In this document: piece by piece, positions 23,799-34,100 of the stretch | How the letters are laid out: each line of letters opens with the position of its first letter | Numbering within the stretch: position 1 is the stretch's first letter | Origin: Gracilaria gracilis | Taxonomy: Eukaryota; Rhodophyta; Florideophyceae; Gracilariales; Gracilariaceae | Length of the DNA stretch: 64,000 nt | Direction of reading: 5' to 3' | Assembly (NCBI GenBank): GCA_030374805.1 | Contig: JARGSG010000027.1 | Coordinates: forward strand, 641,384 to 705,383 | Program-made: the position numbers and the translations under genes | Notes under the pieces: model-generated | What the model was told of the DNA's origin: nothing | What the model saw: only the letters and a program-made list of their open reading frames with translations | Databases searched by the model: none

Positions 23799-24040
23799 GG
23801 CCCAAATATGGCCAAGATGTGGCCGAAATGTGGTCTTTGAACTCGAAAAGTTGTGAAAAGGTCTAAAAAGCGGAGATAAACAAGTTTCATTTTTCTTTGT
23901 ATGGCCGAAATATGGCCTAAATATGGCCCAAGTGTACACGTGCCACTTGACGAAAGTATTTATTTTCCGTAGTTACACGTTCTCTGAAACTTTCGCGCTA
24001 GAGGGCCACATTTAGGCCATATCTCGGCCATATTTGGGCC
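23799..24040. mobile_element. MITE with GGCC-rich terminal inverted repeats, inserted in the ULP gene
   Basis: The left end GGCCCAAATATGGCCAAGAT and the following 17 bases match the reverse complement of the right end (24,004-24,040) at about 33 of 37 positions. A second, inner inverted pair (TGGCCGAAATATGGCC types at about 23,900-23,930 and 24,005-24,030) gives an iterated ATGGCCNAAATATGGCC pattern. There is no coding capacity. It separates the catalytic His/Asp from the Cys of the protease. A target duplication is not clear. Confidence 0.75.
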
Positions 24041-24062
24041 TTATTAAAGGTTCATAGGGGCC

Positions 24063-24120
24063 CTAAAGAACTTTTAAAATTCCTCAAGGAATTCCTTGAG
24101 GAATTTTGGAAGTTCTTTAG
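24063..24120. repeat. 58-bp near-perfect palindrome
   Basis: A perfect 32-bp palindrome (24,076-24,107, core CAAGGAATTCCTTG) is flanked by CTAAAGAACTT and its exact reverse complement, with only a TT/GG mismatch between. It overlaps the last codons of the first protease segment (PKELPKFLKEFLEEF on minus) and sits next to the MITE. Confidence 0.9.
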
Positions 24121-24946
24121 GGCAGTTCCATCGATAACTATCACCAAAGTAGACAGTAGGACTCTGACGTAATGCACATGGAGGTCCACCGAAGCGCTTA
24201 CCGATAAGCACTACCCAATGAACGCCGTCCAGATTGATTGGAACAAGAATTGTTCCCATTGGTTTTGCATCACCGCTAACATTGAAATTAAACTGCCTTT
24301 TCAAATGTTTTAGAAATGACTGCCGTTCTGGATGTTCTTTTTTAACTCGTTTTGCGTACGAAGTTAGAGCCAAACTGGTGCCGCATGTATAAAAACATAC
24401 TCCAGGTAGAGGTTTCATGTGTATGAGTGCTGACGTAGTAAGATCGGAGCATAGATATGAGCCTCTTTTGGAGCTGTAAAAAAAGGAAACGGGATGAGGC
24501 TCTCTTTCTTCGGCAGCTACAAAACTGTAAATATGATTGTGCACTACGTAAAACCGCTATGGGTTGTCTGTGAGCTTCATTCTTCCGTACAGCTCAAGTT
24601 TGGTGTAACACGTTCTACAAATACCAGACACATTTCTATCTTCGTTTTTGTCCAAAAGTTTGTCAAGAGCCTCTTCATCACACTCTTTGTTGTTCCAGAA
24701 TAGAGAGAAGATATAAATTTAGGTACGAGAGAAAAGAATGTTAACACCTCGTTGAATTTTAGAGCTACGTACTTGACAACGTTTGCATTACCATTGCAGG
24801 AGTAGGGCAAGGGGATGGAGATACTGTCGGAAATGGAGAGTGGGAGACCTTGGAGAGCGGAGAGCGACGACGGTGACAATCAATGTCACGCTGAATCAGC
24901 CTCACACGTTTTGAGTAAAGGAGCTCGTTGGGTCTCACATCAGGGA

Positions 24947-25081
24947 CACAGGCGACGACTTGGGGTGAGTTTATTGGTACGAAAAATGATATGTCTGAGC
25001 CCATGGGTGCTATAGGCCTAGAGTCTGAGCACGGGTGAGCCATTGGCAGGGAGAGGATGGGCGTAGAAGGGGGTCTCAATG
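24947..25081 (-). repeat. MULE right terminal inverted repeat
   Basis: Reverse complement of the left terminal repeat with roughly 90 percent identity by eye. Both copies fortuitously encode the same short open peptide (ILSLPMA...PIAPMGSDIS), which is a shadow of the repeat rather than a gene. Confidence 0.9.
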
Positions 25082-25313
25082 GGGTCTGTTAAGAAAGAAC
25101 AAAGAGACAGAGTGACAAAAGGCAACCAATTAGAACTTCGGCAAAAGAGGCAAGACGCGCCGGAGATTGTCAGAATAGAGCGGGGGTCGGAGACCCGCTA
25201 CATTGTGACAATTGTCATTCAGTTGAAACTGACGCTTATGCACACTCATTTATCAACTGTCTACACGCCTCTAGCTCTCCCAAACTTCTCCCTCGAACGA
25301 TAACACAATCATA
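25082..25313. other. Spacer between MULE and Harbinger gene
   Basis: Starts with GGGGTCTGTTAAGAAAGAAC..., a stretch of about 30 bases found again, with a few changes, near 27,649. Contains a GC-rich short hairpin (GCGGGGGTCGGAGACCCGC, about 25,182-25,200). May include the left end of the Harbinger element. Confidence 0.3.
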
Positions 25314-26494
25314 ATGACCTCACCGTGGCTACTGTTCGTTGCGCTTTTTCAGGGTTGTTACATTGCTACGTTGGCCGCCATACCAATTTTGTTTTCACAA
25401 CCACCGTCATGTAGACACATTTCCAAGGCAAGAAAGTTCAAAAGAGCTACTCTCATTCGCCCAGTTTGGAGCAAACTTTTCACTCCATTGTACCAGTTGC
25501 TCGCATGCGGTACACCGGATGACTTTGTGACGGCCCTTAACATCATAAAAGACGTGGTAACAAATAACTTCTCACCAAAGTTCAACACCGTGCTTAAAAA
25601 TAATCTCCGCACACCATACCGAAAGACGTCATCTTCACGCGGGCGCAAGCCGCTCTTATCGGCTATCGAAGTTTTAGGTAAGGGCCTCTGATACGTCGGC
25701 AGTGGCGACACAATGTATTCACTTTCTCCAATCCTTGGAATCGTGCCATCTTCACTGAGTGATTGGCTTAACCTTTCCCTCAACACACTCTACCAAATTG
25801 TGACAACAAACGAGATATCAGACGCTCGCGTGGAATAGCCGACGAAGGAGGAAATGAGTAGCTCCGCAACCCTCTTGGCGAAAGCACGGCTATTGGCTGC
25901 ACGATTTCTTCACGGTGTGTTTGCCGTTACAGATGGAGCCCGCATTCAATGTTCACCTCCTGAAGAAAGTCGCATACAAAGTGCATTCTACATTGGATTC
26001 ACGGGAAACGTGGAAGTCGTCAACCTTTTTGCTTGGGTCTTTCGGGACGAATTGGTCCATGCAGCTATCAACTTTGCAGGAGCATGTCATGATTCCGGGC
26101 TCGCGGGATTACCGGGCCCATGCTGGCCCAGGTTATCCGAGGAAATGACGCCCGAACCGTTTCGCATCCTAGATGACACCGCGTTTGCAAACAACGTTAG
26201 TGTAACCGTCGGGGAAACTGGTGCGAGCGCGGAAGGGTGAATGAAATGTACGTACCTCAGTCGCCAGAAGAAGATGCGATCGATATGATCTTGCAGCGTA
26301 TGTATCCTTGCAGACAACAGACTGCAGAGTGGGGAGTCCGTGCGTTGCGTGGGATCTTTAGACGTCTTTCACGAAAGCCGCCAAGGGACTTCTGGCAGCG
26401 ACTTCGCATCATAGCCATTTGTTGCCACCTCATGAACTTCCGCACCAGAACTAGTGGCCATAACCAAATTCGTTCGGTGTACCAGGAGTATTAG
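25314..26494 (+). pseudogene. PIF/Harbinger transposase (DDE_Tnp_4-like), copy 1
   Basis: ATG at 25,314 begins a hydrophobic leader, then a helical region (YSLSPILGIVPSSLSDWLNLSL). The DDE core follows: VFAVTDGARIQCSPPEES (first Asp), then VVNLFAWVFRDELVHAAINFAGACHDSGLA (second Asp, in the family's G-x-x-HDS) and FRILDDTAFA (likely third acidic position). A frame change near 26,210 leads to the C-terminus QTAEWGVRALRGIFRRL...HNQIRSVY, which is typical of Harbinger transposases. In-frame stops at 25,689 and about 25,836 plus the frameshift show it is inactive. A second, split copy lies at 36.8-58.2 kb. Confidence 0.8.
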
Positions 26495-26639
26495 AAGATG
26501 CAGGACGTACGAATGGTGCGAAAGGGTTTACCTTCTCCGAATATGGCGTGGGTGGTGCCGGCGGTGCCGCTGTAGCTTTGGCTCTAGTGTTCGTTTCCTC
26601 CGGATGCAGTAGGGGTGGTGCAGGTGATTTCGCTGTGGC

Positions 26640-27333
26640 TTAGTCTCTATGGTTGGTATTCATTTCTGCTTGCAGTTCCTCACGAATTATCTTCCGCATT
26701 TCGTCCGCCTTCACGGTTTCTTGTGCTTCTTGTGTCTTCTTTACTACATCTGCGACAGATTGCAGGCTCGAGGTCATCCTCTCCATATGGCGAACCACAT
26801 CGACTCGCAGTCGACCCTCTAGTGGTAAATCAAGATATAGACAAGGATTTTTCTTCGGTGGTGGGTTTGGACTATGGCGTTCTTCGGTAGCCTTCTCTTT
26901 CTGTGGATTATCCGTGGTTGGCTGTTCGCGTTCTCGACGCACTCCGATGACGCTGCCTTGCTCTTTGGCTCTTTCATGATTCTCTACAGTAGGTTTCAGG
27001 TTGTCATCTGCTTTTCCTAGTATCTTGGACAGAGCTTTTAGCTTGGATGTCGCGATAAGTTACGTTGGCACGGCGGAATTGCGGGTGTATCGTTGGGTCC
27101 CCAGTTTTCTTGTGCATGTACGCTAACTTGTCAAACGTATCCTTCAGGCTGTCAATGCTGCGTATTAGTCTTTCTTGGCACTCTGCCCATTCGTTGAAAT
27201 CACTCTTGACCAAAGTCCAGTGTTTCGTCAAGTGTGGTTCAATATGTGCTACAAGGTCTAGGAGACGTTCAATATCTTCCTCCCAGTAGTTAAGTGCGCC
27301 GCGTCTGGAGTGCGAACTAAGTCTGATTGCCAT
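26640..27333 (-). pseudogene. Myb/SANT-like Harbinger partner protein
   Basis: ATG at 27,333 (minus). Residues 10-95 show a trihelix/Myb-like pattern: RGALNYWEEDIERLLDLV, then HWTLVKSDFNEW, RLIRSIDSLKDTFDKLAY and KTGDPTIHPQFRRANVTYRDI. This is the spacing of the Myb-like DNA-binding proteins that Harbinger elements encode as a second gene and that help bring transposase to the nucleus and DNA. After a frame change and stop near 27,004 a helical tail (VVRHMERMTSSLQSVADVVKK) reaches 26,640. It is convergent with the transposase, as expected for a two-gene element. Confidence 0.65.
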
Positions 27334-28083
27334 GCTTTGTATGTCACGAATGCTTTTCTCTAAGAGGTTTGACGTTATGGCGAAGGTGGGCTAACTTGTA
27401 AAACGTTGGAGAAATAAAAAAGAATGTGTAGCAAAGATAAAATGTTTGATGCTGGTTGTTAGTGCAAAGACGACATGCGAACATTATGGTGGTGGTAAAC
27501 CGAAACGACCGTGCACCCATTCTGCATCGTAGTCAGTTCTTATCTGTTGAAGTGCGAAACTTTCGTGTACCCTCTTTGTAACTCCTAGGCACTGTTCTAA
27601 GGTACGTCTCTGTCGCTTTGTCATTCTCGCTTTTTTCGGCAGACGCCAATGGGGTCTGCCAAGAAAGAACAGAGAGAGAAACAGAGAAAGCCAGGAGCAG
27701 GAAAACCTCCTCATGGTTACATCTGCCGTGCATATCAGTTTACGCGCTACCGATAAAAGACCTGACCGTCTTGCAGTTAAGATGCAGGGCCGTTTGCCTT
27801 CTCAACAAGGTGCAGTTTCGTTGTCGCTTGTGCACTAAAGTTCTTGAAGACGGAATCACGCTCTCCCACTCATATATCATTCGTCCGCCTACCCTTCTAA
27901 GTCCAGCATTCTGTAGAGCAATGGCGATCCGATGTCGGCACGATGACGTTTCTCATAATGGAGCTCTATTCACTGAGCCCTGACGTGTCAGACTATGAGT
28001 ATGGACCCCGTTCTGGCTGAAATTAGAAATACTGTTGAGGCGTACCTTGTTAGGTGAATCGGGGATAGAACCTATGTAATAGG
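27334..28083. other. Spacer left of F2, no gene identified
   Basis: Open frames on both strands lack recognisable motifs. Contains the partial direct copy of the 25,076-25,115 sequence at about 27,645-27,685, possibly an element end. Confidence 0.3.
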
Positions 28084-28909
28084 TGTACAGTAGGACCTTG
28101 TGGCATATTTGTCCAAATATTTGGCGGCACACCCGCTGGGTAGATACTTTGGCACCCTGACACTGGATTGTCTACGTGTAGAGCCCTCGTGGGAGTGTGC
28201 AGCCCTAGATACAGTAGATCGTATATATGCTCGGGCGATCTCGCCCTGGAGCCACTAAGTAAAACTCACCTGAATCGTATCTTCTTCTTGAAGAACGTGG
28301 TCTTCATCCCGAAGGCTGGGCCATGGTTGCTACTGCCTACGTAGGTTCAAGACTCCTCTACGGAGAGTAACCACGACTGGTCTGGGTACAATCACCCCTC
28401 AGGGTTCGTAAGGAAGTTCTTTACTACCAGTTTCTGGCTTGTTTCACTGATTACCCCAGTATCAGGTTGTATTTGTTGTTGTTCGCCGAGGCAGCGGATC
28501 TTTTTTTAGTTCATCGTTTTCCTGGTGCAGGTCTCGCTTCCGCCTCTGTATAGAGTTATATTTGGACACTTGTGTGTGTGTCTCGTTCCGCTATCGGCCC
28601 TGTTCCCGCCGTTGGCACGGGCCGTAGCTTCGCTCGTGTGGTTCTCCGTAGGAGCATTACACCGTCTTACGGCACCGTTCGCTCCACTTCTGGACTCGTT
28701 CTCTCTTGATCCGTCGTCGGTTATTCTTTTTTAGGCCCACGCTCTTCTTTATCTCTGCAGGTTATTCCAGTACCGTCTCCGGTTTACACCCGGCTGCCAC
28801 GCGGCACGCGCACGGGCAGAGGGCTCTACTTCTGAGTTCGCCTTTTTGTGGGAGCAGAACTCGGACACCCTGGTAGACACGTACCCTCTTTGGAATTTGC
28901 TCTACATCC

Positions 28910-28928
28910 TGGTCTCCCGACTTAGAAG
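28910..28928 (+). promoter_or_regulatory. F2 primer-binding site
   Basis: TGGTCTCCCGACTTAGAAG, three bases after the LTR end. TGG pairs with the CCA of a tRNA 3' end. Nearly the same sequence follows the 5' LTRs of F1, F3 and F4. Confidence 0.75.
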
Positions 28929-29052
28929 AGTCTAGTGAAATAGAGCCTAAAAAGCAATTTCAATTGAAGTAGTACTCATAAGAGTTCGGAACTAGAAGTT
29001 TGTTGTTGTTTTTGAAGTTGTTTCCCTGCTTGGGTTTGTTTCTGTCACTGGA

Positions 29053-31154
29053 ATGGGATCCGGTAAACGGCCAAGTCCGTCCAACGCCCGTTGTGTCGGT
29101 TCTGGTTTACCCCCGCAAGCGCGGTCAGTTCCTGAACCGCTACAGGTGAAGGAGAAGAAATCAGGGAGCCGGAAACAACCGTCGAAGACGTCTGATGCCC
29201 CAGTGGCCGGGCCCCCTTCCGTTCCTCTGGAAGGACCCTTATCCGCTGCTGCGGCAAGTGACGCAGTAATACCTGAATTGGATACTCAAGTTAGCATGCT
29301 TGAGGCCCAGAGCGCGGTGAGAGCTAGCTCTCAAGCTGCACTCAGAAAGGAGGTCGAATCGCTTCGCGAGGAAGTGAAAGACGCTCAAATGAGAGATGTT
29401 TCGGGAGAAATCCAGCTTTTGAGACAAAAAATGAACTCAATTCTGGAGTGCTTTGGTCCCCCACAGGGTTTTGTGGATGCCTATCATCGGACAGTGGAAG
29501 AGTTCCGTGCCACAACGGATTGAATTCACGCTCGCCTAGGTACCCTGGAAGCCGTTATTAGAATGGATGGAGAAGCAGAAGTCCCCCCACGGGAGAAGTC
29601 TGTTTTGAAAGATTTTGTCCATCACTCTGATAAGAAGAGCCATCACAAGTCCTCAAAAGAGTTTCGCCACCACGTGGATTCGTCTGACTTTGACTCTGAA
29701 TCTGAAAGCTCGGACAGCTCTTCATCGTCGTCATCGCCCGCTGCCTCGGAAGGTAGTCGTCGTCGACACTCTCGATCGTCCCGTTCAAGGGCCACGTTTA
29801 CCTCTCAAGGTGCAATTCGTACCCGGGAGAAGGGAGCTAAGTGCCCTGGTCTTAAAGAGTTGAAGCCTAAGAATCCGCTTTATCGGAAGTTGTTATCGTA
29901 CCGTTATTATCGGTTACAGAAGTCCGAAGGGAAGGGAACCTCTAGAAGTACCGAAAAGGTGAGGGCGCACATCCGTAAGCTCAGCGTGACACTCAAAAAT
30001 CGCGAGTTTACAGGAGAAGACCCCATCCGGGTGCTGGATTTCCTCTCTAGGTTCGTTCATGAAGCCGATATTCTTGAAATGACGGAGGGACAGGCGTACA
30101 TTGCCCTCCCCTATTACCTGAAAGGTCAGGCTGAAGACCAGTTTAATTCCATCCTTGGATCGTCAAGAGCCTCGGAAGGCGGCGTTACTTGTTGGCCCGA
30201 AGCGGTTCATTACCTCTTAAGGTCATACGCTACTGGTCATGCCATTCAGCAGGCTACGTCGGCCCTAAGGTAACTGAAGCAACGTCCGGAAGAAACGAAA
30301 ACGGCTTATTCAACGCTCCTGAATAAGGCTTTCCACCGCTATGGTAATGTTTATCCTTCACAGGAGAGATGTGCAATGTTTGTCGATGGGTTAAATCCCG
30401 CGATTCGGGCACTTGTAGCCCGTTATCGGGAGGAGAATCGAAGATAACCTATTTGGAATTGGTACAGTACGCCGAGGCTGAAGGGGATACGCTCCGAGCT
30501 CGGCGTCCCTCCAAGTCGAAGCCTCGTAAGGTACTGTTTGCCAATAATTCTGACTCTTCTTTGGCCCTTTCATACGGGAATGAAGCCAGTATGGACATGG
30601 ATAGTGTGCACCTCATAGGTAGTAATCCGAGTTCTATCGGCACTTCAATTGCCACCTCGGAATTGCCGTCAACCACGGTGCCGTCTACGGAGTGCAATCT
30701 GGCCTTGTATGCTCAGGACCGCCGAGTTCCGGAAGCACCGATATCATATGGAGGTCGCATGATGAGGACAACTCGCCCAGGATGGAGGGATAGCATCCAG
30801 CAGGGTCGTGTTATAGCGCGTCCCACCGATGGTTCAACCGCAGTGATCTGCTACGAATGATATGAATTTGGTGATATCTCACCGCATTGCACGGTCCCGG
30901 CACGGGATAGGTTGAAGATCGTCACTCAGTTGGAGTCTCTGATGCCCGAAGAACAGGCAAGAGTCCCCAGAACATCCTATGAAGGCGCTAAGCATTCGTT
31001 GGCCCTTCAGGGAGCTGCTGAAACCATGCATGGTAACCCTGCCTACGCGCAGAATAACCTTCAGGCTCAGCGTCGCGAACCGGTAAACGGGAATCAGGTA
31101 GTTCCAGCGGAGGGAAATCGCCCGCGCCAGGCGGTTCCATCTGCGAAAAACTAA
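29053..31154 (+). pseudogene. F2 gag polyprotein, broken
   Basis: ATG at 29,053 begins a Pro/Ser-rich N-terminus, then a coiled-coil segment (AALRKEVESLREEVKDAQM), a TGA at 29,521, an acidic/Ser-rich and Arg/Ser tract (29,690-29,790), and the gag core (LLSYRYYRLQK...GEDPIRVLDFLSRFVHEADI...WPEAVHYLLRSYAT), closely related to the F3 gag. A TAA at 30,271 and a frame change near 30,440 follow. The zinc knuckle that F3 keeps intact (CHLC...H...C) is destroyed here: the second Cys is a stop and the His is Asp. The C-terminus runs to about 31,154. Confidence 0.75.
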
Positions 31155-31156
31155 AT

Positions 31157-34100
31157 ATGGGAGTCTCCCCGACGGGAGGGGCGTCTTCCAAGTCGAAGCA
31201 GAAGACGCCCGAGGCGCCACCGCTTCGCCCCCCGACTGTTGCGATCCTATCAAGGAAAATGGCAGCCACCGACGTCGATTCGGAACACTTTTGTGTTCTT
31301 TGTCGACCGTGGATACGGGCCCGTAATCACCGTTTCCCGGATAGAATCATGGTCATGGCCAAGCGGAATTATGAAGTTTACGCCCATCTCGGCCTTTCAG
31401 AACATTTTATGGTTCGTCAGTTGTCGGTCCTAGACACAGGCGCTGCTCCTAACCTTATTCGCAGGAAACTGATACCGCCTGCTCTTCAGGAACGTGTTCG
31501 TTACGGTCCATCAATAAATATTTCGGATGCGAACAACAATCCGATTAGTACGGCTGGTTACATTTCGCTCCTGGTAAGATTCAGAAGGCACCTCGTGAAG
31601 ATAGATTTCGTCGTTTGCGATTTGCTAGCCGCACCATTTACACTGGGTTGTGATTTCTGGGACAGGTTTGTGGAAAATATCCGTCCTCGGAAGCGTACCA
31701 TAGAAATGGGAGACGGTTCAATAATTCCGATTGTCTGGAGACCTCTGCGACCCGCTACGCGGAAACACGTACCGCTTCCGGTTCCACATCAGCCTACCAA
31801 AGGCACAGTGGCATCAACAAAGTTGCACGTGCTCAAATCGGTGCACCTTCCGCCGGAGTCCCAGGTGTGGGTCGAAGTCGTCACCAGATAGTTTGGTCTA
31901 CACACAGTGCAGCCGTAACCGGCACTATATGAAGAGCGTCAGATCGCTTTTGCTAATGGAGTTATAACGATTCAACCGGATGAAGCCTTTAAGGTCCTCG
32001 TCGCCAATCTTGGCAAAACTAAACAATGGTTAACAAAGAACCAAGTAATGGGCATGGTACTACCGCACTCCGCTGCAGTGATACTCACGAAGATTCCGAT
32101 TGGAACCGCGCTCGGTGTATCTGACCCTAAGGAGGGGGAGGAGGCCGCCGAACTCGCCGAATTACGGAATGAGTCACTTGAAGCCGATACGGATGATACC
32201 CAGAAGAACTAGGGTTCAGGCACCCCAGCACCTTTTGAGGTTAAGCCGTTTCCACCAAGCACTGAACAGACTAACCCTGTTGAGGAGTTAATGAAGCTCA
32301 ATTTGGAGCACCTACCGGAGTCACATCGGGAGAAGCTACGCGATATGCTTCGCGAGTTTACGCCCATGTGGGATGGCACTCTCGGAACAATTGGAGGCAC
32401 AGAGCATTGCATCGATCTACTTCCGAACACTCGGCCCATTGCGCAACACCCTTATAGAGCAGGACCGAAGGCCCGAGAAGAGGAAAAATCTCAAGTCGAG
32501 AAGATGCTCCGAGCCGGCGTTATTGAGCCCGCTCAATCCCCTTGGGCGTCACCAGTTGTTTTGGTGCCGAAATCGGATCGATCATGGAAATTTTGTATCG
32601 ATTACCGAAAGTAAAATGCGGTTACAGTGAAAGACGTATACGCGATTCCCCGTATGGACGATTATGTCGATTCTCTAGGGAGCGTGAAAGTGTTTACCAC
32701 TTTAGATGCCCATTGAGGATACTTGCAAGTGCCCATAAGGGAAGAAAATAAGGATAAGACGGCCTTTGTGTGCCATCAAGGCCTATACGGTTTTCGAAGA
32801 ATGCCCTTTGGGGTAACGAACGCCCCCGCAACGTTTCAGCGAGCGGTTGATATTCTCCTGGCTAGGTTCAAGTGGACCACCTGTTTGGTATAATTGGACG
32901 ACGTCTTCGTCTTTTTCAATAACATGGAGGACCATCTCACCCATGTACGGGATGTTATGACCGTTTTACGGGACGCAGGGATTACTTTGAAGCTTAAGAA
33001 GTGCGAGTTTTTCACCGAATCGGTTAAGTATCTTGGGCATATTATTCGCCCAGGTAAGCTCTCTATTGACGAGGTGCGGGTAAAATCCTTGAAAGAGGCG
33101 AACCACTGAAGAACTCAAACTGAGCTTCGATCCCTCTTAGGCCTTTGTAACGTTTACCCTCGTTTCGTGCCGAACTTTTCGGATATCGCCTCGCCATTGA
33201 ACAAACTCCTGATGAAAGGAAGACCAGTGGAATTGGAACCTTTTGGCGATGCGGAAGCGTCCGCATTTGCGGCATTAATTGAAGCTTTTACGTCGCCACC
33301 AGTCTTGGCCCTGCCGAAACCCGGCTTACCCTACGAGTTTGACACTGATGTGAGTGCGAACCAAGTTGGTTGTGCGTTGTTCCAGGTGGAAGAGTCTCGC
33401 AAACGGCACCCTATCGGGTATTGGTCGAGATCACTGAATGTGCACGAACGGAATTACTGCGTTTCGGAGAAGGAATGCCTTGCCGTCATATGGGCCGTCT
33501 CAACGTTGAGACCATACTTGATGGGAACCCACTTTCGGGTACACACGGACCATTCTTGTCTACACTGGCTCATGGAAATTACCGAACCGTCGGGACGACT
33601 GATGCGATGGAGACTCCGTCTCTCGGAATTTGAATTTGAATTAGTGTACAAGAAAGGCTCCTTGAACTTGCAGGCAGACTCTCTATCCCGTTTGGGCACT
33701 GCCGCAGACGCTGAACCCACCGAGGACACGGAAGAGATACCATGCTTTATGGTTGGTCACATCGATGAGGGGAAGACAGAAATCCTATCGGATGAAGTGT
33801 GTGACGATATCCTCGCCACACAGACTGTAGAACCGGATACCGGGTCATTTGTACCGATTTCGCCCGACAAGATGATACAGGAACAGCAGATGGATCCCTT
33901 TTATATACAGGTTAGGGCCCGTCTGAACGGTGGGTATAGGATACCTTTCCAGGTGAATGACCAAGGCTACTTGGTGCGAACGGTTGAAACCAGCCCACAA
34001 ATGGTGGTACCTCACTCCTTACAGAGTCGCGTACTGCATTTGTCTCACTATGTGAAGTTGGGAGCCCACCCGGGAGGAAGAAAGCTTTATCTCACCTTAA

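Larger units (their letters stand above)
21915..24740 (-). pseudogene. ULP1/C48-like cysteine protease gene, split by a MITE
   Basis: Minus-strand gene ahead of the transposase. A Cys pair (CRTCYTKLELYGR, about 24,620) starts the recognisable text. The protease domain has GVHWVVLIG (catalytic His near 24,220), VYFGDSYRW (Asp near 24,142) and, beyond a 242-bp insertion, ESDGYSCGCYVI (Cys near 23,670); the usual Gln before DG is replaced by Glu-Ser. After it comes a Gln/Thr repeat region encoded by a tandem repeat, one TAA at 23,137, then about 230 residues of unknown globular sequence to 22,372. After a frameshift there are 175 more codons to 21,915. Its stop overlaps the transposase ATG as ATGA. 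Such proteases (SUMO-protease fold) accompany several MULEs; their role in transposition is unknown. Confidence 0.65.
14656..25081 (-). mobile_element. Mutator-like element (MULE) with ULP-type protease, 10.4 kb, nested insertions
   Basis: Bounded by long terminal inverted repeats (14,656-14,804 and 24,947-25,081). Inside, on minus, a ULP-like cysteine-protease gene (about 24,740-21,915) precedes a MULE transposase (21,918-18,882). A hAT element (16,166-18,659) sits in the left, mostly non-coding portion, and a 242-bp MITE is in the protease gene. Without these the element is about 7.7 kb. Long inverted repeats plus a MULE transposase and a C48-like protease match the known class of ULP-carrying MULEs. 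A 9-bp target duplication was looked for and not found. Confidence 0.75.

Noticed and set aside
14620..25135. CAACCAAT[C/T]AGA on both sides of the MULE as a target duplication
   Set aside because: The two copies lie at different distances (about 20 and 40 bases) from the repeat ends, so they do not fit a simple duplication.
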